The position numbers and the translations under genes were made by a program. Below the pieces are notes generated by a model. That model was given only the letters and a program-made list of their open reading frames with translations, had not been told where the DNA came from and did not search any database. This document shows, piece after piece, positions 25,093 through 35,207 of a DNA stretch of 64,000 nt (positions within the stretch are counted from its first letter, which is position 1; each line of letters begins with the position of its first letter). The DNA is from Pseudomonas aylmerensis (GTDB lineage: Bacteria > Pseudomonadota > Gammaproteobacteria > Pseudomonadales > Pseudomonadaceae): the NCBI RefSeq assembly GCF_001702265.1, contig NZ_MAUE01000026.1, forward strand, positions 353,604 to 417,603, in the 5' to 3' direction.

Positions 25093-26010
25093 ATGGAATG
25101 GCTATCGGAATTTGGAGCCATCGCGGCGATGCAGGGGTTCAACGGCTTGTCCGTGTTCTGCGTGCTGTTGCTGATGGCATTGGGGCTGGCGATCATCTTC
25201 GGACAGATGGGCGTGATCAACATGGCCCACGGCGAGTTCCTGACCATCGGCGCCTACACCACCTACGTGTGCTCCAGCCTCACCGCGCACTTTGCGCCAA
25301 GCTTCCAACCCTATTACTTCTTCTTCGCCATCGGCCTGTCATTCCTGGTGGCCGGGGCCATCGGCTGGCTGGTGGAATGGGCGATGATCAGCCGCTTGTA
25401 CAAGCGCCCGCTGGACACCTTGCTCGCCACCTGGGGCCTGTCGCTGGTGATGCAGCAAACCTTTCGCTCGGTGTTCGGCGCCCGCGAAGTCAGCGCCGAA
25501 CCACCGGCCTGGCTGATGGGCTCGGTGAATTTCACCGATGCCATCGAGATCCCGCGCAACGGCCTGTTCATGATGGGCCTGACCCTGCTGCTGACCGGTG
25601 CGATCTTCATCATGCTCTACCGCTCGCGCTGGGGCCTGCAGGTGCGCGCCACGGTGCAGAACCGCCTGATGAGCCGCGCGGTGGGCATCAACACGCGCAA
25701 GGTCGACCGCATGACCTTCGCCCTCGGTTGTGGCGTCGCCGGTGTGGCGGGCGCGGCGTTCACCACCATCGGCTCCACCGGGCCCACGGCGGGATCGCAG
25801 TACATCGTCGACACCTTCCTGGTGGTGGTGTTCGGCGGCGCGCAAAGCCTGTTCGGCACCATCGCCTCGGCGTTCGTGATCGCCCAGACCCAATCGCTGT
25901 CGGAGTTTTTCCTCAGTGGCTCGATGGCCAAGGTACTCACCCTGTCCTCGGTGATTCTGATCCTGATGCTGCGCCCGCAAGGGTTGTTCTCCATCAAAGT
26001 GCGCAAGTAG
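25093..26010 (+). CDS. urtB: Urea/amide ABC transporter permease UrtB
   Basis: A 305-residue branched-chain-amino-acid-type permease with about eight membrane segments. Motifs include LMALGLAIIFGQMGVINMAHGEFLTIGAY, LLATWGLSLVMQQTFRSVFG, RATVQNRLMSRAVGINT and VVFGGAQSLFGTIASA. It lacks the long N-terminal extension found in many pseudomonad UrtB proteins. Partner of UrtC; spacing to urtC is 10 bases. Confidence 0.88.
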   Translation: MEWLSEFGAIAAMQGFNGLSVFCVLLLMALGLAIIFGQMGVINMAHGEFLTIGAYTTYVCSSLTAHFAPSFQPYYFFFAIGLSFLVAGAIGWLVEWAMISRLYKRPLDTLLATWGLSLVMQQTFRSVFGAREVSAEPPAWLMGSVNFTDAIEIPRNGLFMMGLTLLLTGAIFIMLYRSRWGLQVRATVQNRLMSRAVGINTRKVDRMTFALGCGVAGVAGAAFTTIGSTGPTAGSQYIVDTFLVVVFGGAQSLFGTIASAFVIAQTQSLSEFFLSGSMAKVLTLSSVILILMLRPQGLFSIKVRK

Positions 26011-26020
26011 AGGCGAGCAG

Positions 26021-27184
26021 ATGAAGGCTTTAGACAAGCTGCTGGGCGGCCAGCAAAACCTGATCGGCATCGTGCTGCTGGCGCTGTTGATCCTTGTGGT
26101 ATTCCCGCTGACCCTCGACGCGTTCCGGCTGAACATGGTCGGCAAATACCTGACTTACGCGTTCGTCGCCGTGGGCCTGGTGCTGTGCTGGGGCTATGGC
26201 GGCATTCTCAGCCTGGGGCAGGGCGTGTTCTTCGGCGTCGGCGGCTACTGCATGGCGATGTTCCTCAAGCTGGAAGCCTCGGACCCCGAGAGCACCAAGA
26301 TCCAGTCAACCCCGGGCATTCCGGACTTCATGGACTGGAACCAGATCACCGAACTGCCCTGGCTGTGGCAGCCGTTCCACAGTTTCAGCTTTACCCTGGT
26401 GGCGGTGATCGCGGTGCCGGTGCTGCTCGCGTTCATCATCGGGATGGCGCTGTTCAAGCGGCGCGTGGGCGATGTGTACTTCTCCATCGTGACCCAGGCG
26501 ATTGCGCTGATCCTCACCGTGTTGATCGTCGGCCAGCAAGGCCTGACCGGCGGCGTCAACGGCATCACCGACCTCAAGACCCTGCTCGGCTGGGACCTGC
26601 GCACCGACAGCGCGAAGCTGATCCTGTACTTCATCAACGCCGGCTTGCTGTTCGGCTGCATCTTTATTGGCCGTTTCATCCTCGCGTCCAAGCTCGGCCG
26701 GCTGCTGATGGCGATGCGCGACAAGGAAGAACGCGTGCGGTTTTCCGGGTACGACGTGGCCAGCTTCAAGATCTTCGTATTCTGCGTAGCCGCCGCGTTC
26801 TCGGCGATCGGCGGGGCGATGTTTGCCTTGCAGGTGGGCTTCATGTCGCCGTCGTTCGTGGGCATCGTGCCGTCGATCGAGATGGTGATTTTCGCCGCGG
26901 TGGGCGGGCGCATGTCGCTGCTCGGCGCGGTGTATGGCGCGCTGCTGGTGAACTACGGCAAGACCTACTTTTCCGAGTCTTTCCCCGAGTTGTGGCTGTA
27001 CCTGATGGGCGGCCTGTTTATCGCCGTGGTCATGTACTTCCCCAACGGCCTGGCCGGCCTGTGGGACAGCCATGGGCGCCAGGCGCTGGCCAAAGTGCTG
27101 CGGCGCAAACCCGTAGCGGCGACTCCGGCGAGCCCGTCGGTTAAATCCAAGGCTAAAAGCAAGATCCTGGAGACCCAGCCATGA
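26021..27184 (+). CDS. urtC: Urea/amide ABC transporter permease UrtC
   Basis: A 387-residue LivM-type permease. Recognisable pieces are GYGGILSLGQGVFFGVGGYCMAMFLK, VTQAIALILTVLIVGQQGLTGGVNGITD, RDKEERVRFSGYDVASFKIF and GGRMSLLGAVYGALLVNYGKTYFSE. The C-terminus is a basic, Ala/Lys-rich tail. The stop overlaps the urtD start by four bases. Confidence 0.9.
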   Translation: MKALDKLLGGQQNLIGIVLLALLILVVFPLTLDAFRLNMVGKYLTYAFVAVGLVLCWGYGGILSLGQGVFFGVGGYCMAMFLKLEASDPESTKIQSTPGIPDFMDWNQITELPWLWQPFHSFSFTLVAVIAVPVLLAFIIGMALFKRRVGDVYFSIVTQAIALILTVLIVGQQGLTGGVNGITDLKTLLGWDLRTDSAKLILYFINAGLLFGCIFIGRFILASKLGRLLMAMRDKEERVRFSGYDVASFKIFVFCVAAAFSAIGGAMFALQVGFMSPSFVGIVPSIEMVIFAAVGGRMSLLGAVYGALLVNYGKTYFSESFPELWLYLMGGLFIAVVMYFPNGLAGLWDSHGRQALAKVLRRKPVAATPASPSVKSKAKSKILETQP

Positions 27185-27939
27185 CCGCCGTCGGCTTTGA
27201 AATGAAAAAACCGGTGCTGGCCATCGAAGGCCTCACCGTGTCGTTCGACGGCTTCAAGGCGGTCGACAACCTCAACCTGTATATCGATCGCAACGAAGTG
27301 CGCGTGGTGATCGGTCCCAACGGCGCCGGCAAGACCACGGTGCTCGACCTGATCTGCGGCAAGACCCGCGCCACCAGCGGCAGCATCCAGTTCGACGGCC
27401 AGGAACTGACCAAGATGCGCGAGTACAACATTGTGCGCGCCGGCGTCGGGCGCAAGTTCCAGAACCCGTCGATCTACGAGAACCTCACGGTGTTCGAGAA
27501 CCTCGAGATGTCCTACCCGGCCGGGCGCAAGGTGTGGGGCGCGTTGTTCTTCAAGCGCAACGCCCAGGTGATCGCGCGGGTGGAAGAAGTCGCGCGGGAA
27601 ATCTTCCTCGGTGACCTGCTGCAGCAACAGGCCGACCTGCTGTCCCACGGACAGAAGCAGTGGCTGGAAATCGGCATGCTGCTGATGCAGGACCCCGAGT
27701 TGCTGATGCTCGATGAGCCGGTGGCCGGGATGAGTGTCAACGAACGCGCGCAGACCGCCGAGCTGCTCAATCGCATCAGCCAGGGCCGATCGGTGCTGGT
27801 GATCGAGCACGACATGGAGTTCGTCAAGAGCATCGCCCACAAGGTTACCGTGCTGCACCAGGGCAAGGTGCTGGCCGAGGGCAGCATGGAGTCGGTGCAA
27901 AGCAACCCTAAAGTCATCGAAGTGTATTTGGGCCACTGA
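27181..27939 (+). CDS. urtD: Urea/amide ABC transporter ATPase UrtD
   Basis: A 252-residue LivG-type ATPase. Walker A is GPNGAGKTT, Q-loop region GVGRKFQNPSIYENLTVFENLEMS, Walker B LLMLDEPVAGM, and H-loop VIEHDMEFV. The normal signature sequence is replaced by LSHGQKQWLEIGMLL, as usual in UrtD. A start seven codons downstream is also possible. Confidence 0.9.
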   Translation: MTAVGFEMKKPVLAIEGLTVSFDGFKAVDNLNLYIDRNEVRVVIGPNGAGKTTVLDLICGKTRATSGSIQFDGQELTKMREYNIVRAGVGRKFQNPSIYENLTVFENLEMSYPAGRKVWGALFFKRNAQVIARVEEVAREIFLGDLLQQQADLLSHGQKQWLEIGMLLMQDPELLMLDEPVAGMSVNERAQTAELLNRISQGRSVLVIEHDMEFVKSIAHKVTVLHQGKVLAEGSMESVQSNPKVIEVYLGH

Positions 27940-27949
27940 GGAAGCGGGC

Positions 27950-28639
27950 ATGTTCAAGATCGACCAGTTGTCCTGCGGCTACGGGCAGAGCCAGATCCTC
28001 CACGACCTGGACCTGAACGTGGCCAAGCGTGAGATCGTCGCGGTGATGGGCCGCAACGGCATGGGCAAGACCACCTTGTTCAAGAGCCTGATGGGCATCC
28101 TGCCGCAGTGGAAAGGCCAGGTTAGCGTGGACGGGCACGATGTGTCGGCGCTGGAAACCCATGAGCGGGTGGAACGCGGCATCGCTTATGTGCCGCAGGG
28201 GCGCATGATTTTCCCGAGCATGACGGTGCTGGAAAACATCCAGACCGGCCTGCCGGCGTCAGCACGCGGCAAGGTGCCGGAGGATCTGTATGCGCTGTTC
28301 CCGGTGCTCTACGACATGCAGTCGCGCAAGGGTGGCAACCTGTCCGGTGGCCAGCAACAGCAGCTGGCGATTGCCCGCGCGCTGGCGACCAATCCCAAGG
28401 TGCTGCTGCTGGATGAACCGACCGAGGGCATCCAGCCGTCGATCATCAAGGACATCGCGCGCACGCTGAAGGAGATTCGCAACCTGCGCGACCTGACCAT
28501 AGTGGTGTCGGAGCAAGTGCTGTCGTTTACCCTGGATATCGCCGACCGTTTCCTGGTGATCGAGAAGGGCCGGTTTGTAATTGAGGAGACGCGGGATAGG
28601 GTGGATGAAGCGACCATCAGCCGGTATTTGTCGGTGTGA
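27950..28639 (+). CDS. urtE: Urea/amide ABC transporter ATPase UrtE
   Basis: A 229-residue LivF-type ATPase. Walker A is GRNGMGKTT, signature LSGGQQQQLAIARAL, Walker B LLLDEPTEGIQPSI, and VSEQVLSF stands at the H-loop position. It is the last of the five transporter genes. No clear terminator follows. Confidence 0.9.
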   Translation: MFKIDQLSCGYGQSQILHDLDLNVAKREIVAVMGRNGMGKTTLFKSLMGILPQWKGQVSVDGHDVSALETHERVERGIAYVPQGRMIFPSMTVLENIQTGLPASARGKVPEDLYALFPVLYDMQSRKGGNLSGGQQQQLAIARALATNPKVLLLDEPTEGIQPSIIKDIARTLKEIRNLRDLTIVVSEQVLSFTLDIADRFLVIEKGRFVIEETRDRVDEATISRYLSV

Positions 28640-28899
28640 ACTGCGGCTGCAAAAGTGACCGTTGGGTTGCGAGGAAGCGTGTTTGTTCCAGGCGTTTTCC
28701 TACAGCCATGCCAGGTTTTATCGGCGTGCTGCTCGGGCCGTATGCTGAGCCTGTCCAAGTCCTTTTCCGGTGCTGAGTTGTCTGTTTGCCTCGGGTCTTT
28801 GGAACTGGCGTGTTGTCAGTGGCCACAGAGTGGGACGTTAATCCGTCGAGCAGCTTTATTGGATTGGCATCTATCGACTCCATGACCTGAGGTGTAACT
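28640..28899. other. Intergenic region after urtE
   Basis: About 260 bases of lower GC than the flanking operon. An open frame of 76 codons crosses it but has no recognisable family, ribosome site or codon bias. I see no REP element or strong hairpin. It presumably holds the promoter of the repeat protein gene. Confidence 0.4.
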
Positions 28900-30063
28900 A
28901 TGGACCTGTGTTATCCCCAACAACCCCACTGTCGGGCGGTTTCCGGCATGGGCTTAATGTCAGTCCCCCCTGATGGTGGAATGAGGGGTTCTTATAACCC
29001 TTATGCGAATGCTCCGTGGTCCGGTATCGCGCAGAAATTTTCAGATAACTTTAATTATTTCAGCGTAGGTGGATCGGGTTTTGTCACGATAGATTCACTC
29101 AGTGAAAAGGCCAATCGTGCCCCGATGAGAAATCCTTGGGACAATGATATGACCCAGTTGGCTAAAGTGATTCTCGGCATTCCGGAAATAGCAACGTTAT
29201 TCGATTCAGTTAATCATGGCGGCCAGGAAGATGGGTATATCAGTCAAGGCGACGTATCTGCTGCTATTGATGTTCTTGAGGCGCAGGAGGCACTGTCCAT
29301 GCCGCCGGTGCGCGGGGGCCAATATAACGGCGCCATGCAACAACACAGGGTCAACCAGCAATGTCCCTCGCAATATTCCGGACCCGCGCCGCGTTATGAA
29401 GATCCAGGCTTCTCGTCGCAGCGACCTAGCTACCAGCGCGCGCCGGGTTACGGGATGCCGGATGATAAAAGCAACTCGTATAGCGACCTTAATAAGGAAG
29501 ACTTCAGCAACCGAGTACTCACCCGCTTCAGTTCCCTGGAAGACCCGGGCAAACCGGGCTATATCACCGACAGGTCGCTGAATGCAGTGGCTGCAGGTCA
29601 CCGCCTGGACGGTACCCCGGCGACTGAGGATGAGATGAATATTGCCAAGGCATTGCTGGATAATGGCAGTTGGTTTAGAGAATATGATGAAGGTAAAACC
29701 GGCGAACTGGATGGCAGTTTTACTCGGCAGGACCTGGCAAATGCCTCCAATCGATTCGAAAACATGAGTAACTCAGAGCTGCTTGAAACGATTAAAAAGC
29801 ACTTTGTCGAGTACGGTGATGGTGATAACTATGTCAACTTCAAGGAACTGAAACAAGCCGCTGGGTTAGTGCCTTCGAATAAAACCTACACCCCAGCAGC
29901 GCGCCAGGCAGCGACTGAGTTTCTGCAGCGCAAAGAGCTTCTGGAAGACACCGATATCGGCGTGGATGACAAAGGTAATCCTGGGTACAAGGACCAGCGA
30001 TTCGATTTGGACAACCTGAAGTACATGATCAAGAAAGAGCGGGACGACGAGCGCCCCCGTTGA
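28900..30063 (+). CDS. Uncharacterised three-repeat, EF-hand-like protein (possible type III effector/translocator relative)
   Basis: A 387-residue protein without signal peptide or membrane segments. Three repeats of about 85 residues (about 45-135, 195-285 and 290-385) share the pattern: aromatic helix, G-x-G/Y-v-t...L, helix with A, then A-x-x-(I/L)L......F/L...D.......DG...s..D. Examples are GQEDGYISQGDVSAAIDVL and GELDGSFTRQDLANA. The middle part is Pro/Gln/Tyr-rich. These repeats recall calcium-binding-like repeats in the HrpK/HrpF-NolX family of secreted type III proteins, but this is only a resemblance noticed by eye. Codon use is more AT-rich than its neighbours, suggesting horizontal acquisition. 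Function unknown. Confidence 0.6.
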   Translation: MDLCYPQQPHCRAVSGMGLMSVPPDGGMRGSYNPYANAPWSGIAQKFSDNFNYFSVGGSGFVTIDSLSEKANRAPMRNPWDNDMTQLAKVILGIPEIATLFDSVNHGGQEDGYISQGDVSAAIDVLEAQEALSMPPVRGGQYNGAMQQHRVNQQCPSQYSGPAPRYEDPGFSSQRPSYQRAPGYGMPDDKSNSYSDLNKEDFSNRVLTRFSSLEDPGKPGYITDRSLNAVAAGHRLDGTPATEDEMNIAKALLDNGSWFREYDEGKTGELDGSFTRQDLANASNRFENMSNSELLETIKKHFVEYGDGDNYVNFKELKQAAGLVPSNKTYTPAARQAATEFLQRKELLEDTDIGVDDKGNPGYKDQRFDLDNLKYMIKKERDDERPR

Positions 30064-30072
30064 CCTGCGCAG

Positions 30073-30099
30073 GGTGCCGCCGATCACGTCGGTGGCACC
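30073..30099. terminator. Hairpin between convergent genes
   Basis: GGTGCCGCCGA and TCGGTGGCACC form an 11-base stem with one mismatch and a five-base loop, between the repeat-protein gene (end 30063) and fumC (end 30126). It could serve both strands. Confidence 0.5.
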
Positions 30100-30125
30100 T
30101 CGCGTCCTTCAGGCGTCGCGGCCCG

Positions 30126-31517
<1,392 letters not shown>

Positions 31518-31529
31518 CCCTATGCTCCG

Positions 31530-32834
31530 TTAAAGCGCCGCGCCGGCGGGGCGGCCGAGGACACGTTGATATTCATCCTGGGCGGTCTGTTGGGAAAACT
31601 CGCCGGACCATTTCGACACCACCACCGTGGCCACGCTGTTGCCGATGGTGTTGCAGGTGGCGATGGCCATGGACATGAAGCGGTACACCCCGAACAACAG
31701 CGCCAGGCCTTCGGCCGGCAGCACGCCGATGGCCGTGACGGTGGCGGCGAACACCACGAAGCTGCCACCCGACACTGCCGCCGCGCCCTTGGAGGTCACC
31801 AGCATGATCGCGATGATGCCCAGCTGTTGTTCCCAGCTCAGCGGCACGCCGTAGGCGTTGGCGATAAACAGCACGCACAGCGACATGTAGATCGAGGTGC
31901 CGTCGAGGTTGAACGCATAGCCGGTGGGCAGCACCAGGCCGACGCTCTGTTTGGAACAGCCGAACTTCTCGAGCTTCTGCAGCAGGCGTGGCAGCGCGCT
32001 TTCCGACGACGCGGTACCGAGCACGATGAAGATTTCATCCTTGATATACGTGAGGAAGCGCCACAGGCTGAAGCCGCTCAGGCGGCACACCGCGCCGAGT
32101 ACCACAAAGATAAAGAACGCGATGCCGACGTAGAACATCAACACCAGGTTGGCCAGGGACATCAGCACCGCCGTGCCGTTGCTGCCGACCGCATAGGCCA
32201 CCGAGCCGAAGGCGCCGAGCGGCGCGAACTTCATGATCAGGTTGATGAACTCGAAGAAGCACTCGGAGATGCGGTTCAGGCCATCTTCGATGACTTCGCG
32301 GCGCTCGGGCTTGAGGGCCAGCAGGGCGAAGCCGAACAACACCGAGATCACCAGCACCTGCAACAGCTGGCCACCGGCGAAGGCGCCGACGAAATTGTCG
32401 GGGAAAATGCCGTAGATAAAGTCCATGGTCGAGGCCGGTGCGTGCCCCTTGGCCACCGCGGCGGTGGTGGCGGCAGCGGCAGCGGCGCTCGGGTGGGCGT
32501 CATGCATGCCGGAGCCGATCTGCAGCAGGTTGCCCCACAACAGGCCGATGGCCAGGGCGATGGTCGACACCACTTCGAAGTAGATCAATGCACGCAGGCC
32601 TACTTTGCCGACGCGCTTGATATCGCCGGCCGAGGCAATGCCGTGGACCACGGTGAAAAACACCAGCGGCGCGACGGCGGTCTTGATCAGCTTGAGGAAG
32701 ATATCGCCAAGGATCTTGAAACTGGCAGCCAGTTCCGGGGCGAGAAAGCCGAAGGCGATCCCCAGGAACATCGCGGCGACGACCTGGAAGGTCAGGTCCT
32801 TGTAGAGCGGTTTTTTTGCGGGGGTGGATGACAT
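31530..32834 (-). CDS. dctA: C4-dicarboxylate/H+ symporter (DctA type)
   Basis: A 434-residue DAACS-family symporter. The ATG at 32834 gives the usual N-terminus (KKPLYKDLTFQVVAAMFLGIAFG). It has LIKTAVAPLVFFTVVHGIA, the Ser-rich reentrant loop TASSESALPRLLQKLE, and GYAFNLDGTSIYMSL for substrate binding. An Ala-rich insertion (about residues 115-130) in the periplasmic loop is unusual. Expected substrates are fumarate, succinate, malate or a related dicarboxylate conjugate cleaved by the adjacent lyase. Confidence 0.88.
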   Translation of the reverse strand: MSSTPAKKPLYKDLTFQVVAAMFLGIAFGFLAPELAASFKILGDIFLKLIKTAVAPLVFFTVVHGIASAGDIKRVGKVGLRALIYFEVVSTIALAIGLLWGNLLQIGSGMHDAHPSAAAAAATTAAVAKGHAPASTMDFIYGIFPDNFVGAFAGGQLLQVLVISVLFGFALLALKPERREVIEDGLNRISECFFEFINLIMKFAPLGAFGSVAYAVGSNGTAVLMSLANLVLMFYVGIAFFIFVVLGAVCRLSGFSLWRFLTYIKDEIFIVLGTASSESALPRLLQKLEKFGCSKQSVGLVLPTGYAFNLDGTSIYMSLCVLFIANAYGVPLSWEQQLGIIAIMLVTSKGAAAVSGGSFVVFAATVTAIGVLPAEGLALLFGVYRFMSMAIATCNTIGNSVATVVVSKWSGEFSQQTAQDEYQRVLGRPAGAAL

Positions 32835-32919
32835 GTCTGTGATCTCATTGTTGTTATGGTTCGGCGACGTAAAGCGCAGGTAACCCCCTGCGGGAGCCGG
32901 CAAGCCGGCCCCTGCAAGG

Positions 32920-34275
32920 TCAGCGTTTTACCGCACCCTGGCGCGCGAGCGCGATATCGACCATCTGCGGTGCCAGCCCCAGGTAATTGGCCGGGTCGGT
33001 CAGGCGTTGCAGTTCGGCGAGGTCCAGTTGCGCAGTGGCTTCACCCTGGGCGAGCAGGGCGTCGAGCAGGCTGGTGCCCTGGTCGTTGGCCATGCGGCAG
33101 GCGGCGTACACCACGTCGTGGGCCACCTGGCGGCCGAGCGCCGGGGCGAGTCCCATCATCACGGCTTCGGCGACGATCAGGCCCTGGGTCATGTCGAGGT
33201 TCTTGCGCATGCGCTCGGGGCGCACTTCCAGGCCGGCGAGCATGAAGGTTGCCTGCCCCAGGGACGCGGCGCTGAGGGCAAAGGCTTCCGGAATGGCGAT
33301 CCATTCGGCCTGCCACGGGCCGGTGGAGCGTTCGAAATCCTGGATCATCGCATCGAGCATCAGCCCGGCGTGTTGACGCACACCCTTGGCGGCGGCGTAC
33401 ATCAGTTCGCAGGAAATCGGGTTGCGCTTCTGCGGCATGGTGCTGCTGGCGCCACGGCCCTTGACGAAGGGCTCGTACACCTCACCCAGTTCGCTGGTCA
33501 TCATCATCATGATGTCGAGGGCGATCTTGCCCAGGGAACCGGTGACCAGGCCAAGGAAGTTCAGGGTTTCTGCCAGCCCATCGCGGGCCACGTGCCAGGT
33601 GGCTTGTGGCACGCCCAGGCCGAGTTCGGCCATCAGCGCTGCCTGCACATCCAGGCCTTTGTCGCCGAGGGAGGCGAGGGTGCCGGCGGCCCCGGCGAAC
33701 TGGCCGATTTCGACGCGTGGGCGCAGTTCCACCAGGCGCTCGGCGTGGCGGTCGAACATGCTCAGCCAGACCGCGCATTTGTAGCCGAAGGTGATCGGCA
33801 GCGCGTGCTGCAAGTGGGTACGGCCGGCCATCGGCGTGTCGCGGTAGCGCTGCGCGAGGCCGGCGAGCAGGCCGCGTACCGCCTGGATGTCACGCTCGAC
33901 GATGGCCAGCGCAGCGCGCACCTGCAGGACCACGGCAGTGTCCATGATGTCCTGGGTGGTGGCGCCCCAATGCACGTAGCGGCCGGCTTCGCCGCAAATC
34001 TTCGAGAGTTGCTCCACCAGCGGCAGGATCGGGTACCCGACGATCTCGGTCTCGTGCTGCATCAGCGCCAGGTCCAGCGCCTGGTACTGCGACAGCGCAG
34101 CGATCTGCTCGGCCGCCTCGGCAGGGATCACCCCGCAACGCGCCTCGGCGCGGGCCAGGGCCACTTCCACTTCGATGTAACGCTCGATCAGCGCTTTATC
34201 GGAAAACACACCGCGCATTTCGGCGGTGCCGAACATGTCACGGAACAGGGCGGAATCAAAAACGGTACTCGACAT
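32920..34275 (-). CDS. Aspartase/fumarase-superfamily lyase (PcaB/adenylosuccinate-lyase-like)
   Basis: A 451-residue lyase. Superfamily marks are RYVHWGATTQDIMDTAVVLQ, AGRTHLQHALPITFGYK and the flexible signature loop GRGASSTMPQKRNPIS. It resembles 3-carboxymuconate cycloisomerase (PcaB), but the HWGATTQD block differs from the PcaB consensus I remember (HLGATSQD), and there are no other protocatechuate genes nearby. With dctA and fumC downstream, release of fumarate from a succinyl or aspartyl adduct is the attractive guess. It is divergent from a GntR regulator. Confidence 0.8.
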   Translation of the reverse strand: MSSTVFDSALFRDMFGTAEMRGVFSDKALIERYIEVEVALARAEARCGVIPAEAAEQIAALSQYQALDLALMQHETEIVGYPILPLVEQLSKICGEAGRYVHWGATTQDIMDTAVVLQVRAALAIVERDIQAVRGLLAGLAQRYRDTPMAGRTHLQHALPITFGYKCAVWLSMFDRHAERLVELRPRVEIGQFAGAAGTLASLGDKGLDVQAALMAELGLGVPQATWHVARDGLAETLNFLGLVTGSLGKIALDIMMMMTSELGEVYEPFVKGRGASSTMPQKRNPISCELMYAAAKGVRQHAGLMLDAMIQDFERSTGPWQAEWIAIPEAFALSAASLGQATFMLAGLEVRPERMRKNLDMTQGLIVAEAVMMGLAPALGRQVAHDVVYAACRMANDQGTSLLDALLAQGEATAQLDLAELQRLTDPANYLGLAPQMVDIALARQGAVKR

Positions 34276-34306
34276 GGGAAAACCCTATTTGTTATTTTTA
34301 AACCAT

Positions 34307-34321
34307 ACATATTTAATATGT
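34307..34321. promoter_or_regulatory. Palindrome in the GntR/lyase divergent promoter
   Basis: ACATAT-TTA-ATATGT forms a 15-base palindrome in an AT-rich stretch 32 bases upstream of the lyase and 59 upstream of the GntR gene. This fits a GntR (HutC subfamily) operator. Confidence 0.4.
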
Positions 34322-34379
34322 CCGTACATTATGATTGCGCCTGGACTGATACACTGTCAACTCGACAGCGAGGGTAAGA

Positions 34380-35120
34380 ATGGAAAGCGTGAGCCAGAGG
34401 CGTTATGCGGCAGTTGCCAAGGACTTGATCGAGCAGATCGGCAGCGGCCATTACCCGGTAGGGTCGTTGTTGCCGACTGAATTCGAACTGTGCTCGCTGT
34501 ACGCGGTCAGCCGCCACACGGTGCGCGCGGCTATTGACCAGTTGCAGGGGCAGGGCATGGTCTCGCGCCGCAAGCGTGTGGGCACGCGGGTCGAAGCCGC
34601 CTCGCCGCAGGGCGGCTACTCCCAGGCAATGGCCTCGGTGGCCGACCTGGTGCAGGTGGCCGAGACGCATATCCGCGATATCCAGGGCGTGCGGGAGTTT
34701 GTCGCCGATATCGCCCTGGCCCGGCGCCTGGGGCTGGAACCGGGCGGGCATTATTTCTGTGTGTCGAGCATCAAGGTCGATGCCAGCGCCGGCAATGCGC
34801 CGTTGTGCTGGACCGACGTGTACGCCGAACAGGCTTTTGCCGAGGTGATCCCCGACGCGCGCAAGCACCCCGACGAACTCATTGCCGCGCTGATCGGCAA
34901 GGCCTTCTCGCGGCCTATCGAGGTGGTTGACCAACAGGTGCGCCCGGTGCAGTTGCCCGCCGAGCTGGCTGCCAGCCTCAAGGCGCAGGGCGGCGCGCTG
35001 GGGTTGAACATCATCCGCCAATACCGCGATGAAGCCGGGGCGCTGATTGCGGTGTCGGAAACGGTCTATCCCGCCGACCGTTTCACCCTGACCATGCAGA
35101 TGAAACGCGACAAGCTCTGA
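34380..35120 (+). CDS. GntR/HutC-family regulator with UTRA domain
   Basis: A 246-residue regulator. The N-terminal winged helix (about residues 8-75) has IGSGHYPVGSLLPTEFELCSLYAVSRHTVRAAIDQLQGQGMV. The C-terminal UTRA effector domain (about 95-240) includes ALCWTDVYAEQAFAEVIPD-like and AVSETVYPADRFTLTMQM segments. It is divergent from the lyase-dctA-fumC group and precedes the formamidase cluster by 87 bases, so it could act on either; the divergent group is more likely. Confidence 0.87.
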   Translation: MESVSQRRYAAVAKDLIEQIGSGHYPVGSLLPTEFELCSLYAVSRHTVRAAIDQLQGQGMVSRRKRVGTRVEAASPQGGYSQAMASVADLVQVAETHIRDIQGVREFVADIALARRLGLEPGGHYFCVSSIKVDASAGNAPLCWTDVYAEQAFAEVIPDARKHPDELIAALIGKAFSRPIEVVDQQVRPVQLPAELAASLKAQGGALGLNIIRQYRDEAGALIAVSETVYPADRFTLTMQMKRDKL

Positions 35121-35123
35121 GCC

Positions 35124-35142
35124 CATACGTCATCCAACGTAT
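35124..35142. promoter_or_regulatory. Operator-like element before fmdA, shared with urtA
   Basis: CATACGTCA-TCCA-ACGTAT matches the urtA palindrome (CATACGTCA-AATG-ACGTAT) at 15 of 19 positions with identical spacing, 66 bases before the fmdA start. A common regulator is likely. Confidence 0.55.
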
Positions 35143-35207
35143 TTCCCGATTGGGCTGGCCCGATGAGACTGGATTGAACGCAATGTCATCCGTCCAGGAG
35201 CCAGCCC

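Noticed and set aside
28655..28885. A 76-codon open frame between urtE and the repeat protein
   Set aside because: No ribosome site, no family resemblance and poor codon bias.
32920..34275. Genuine pcaB of the protocatechuate pathway
   Set aside because: No other pca genes are nearby and the conserved block around HWGATTQD differs from the PcaB sequence I remember; left as a superfamily lyase.
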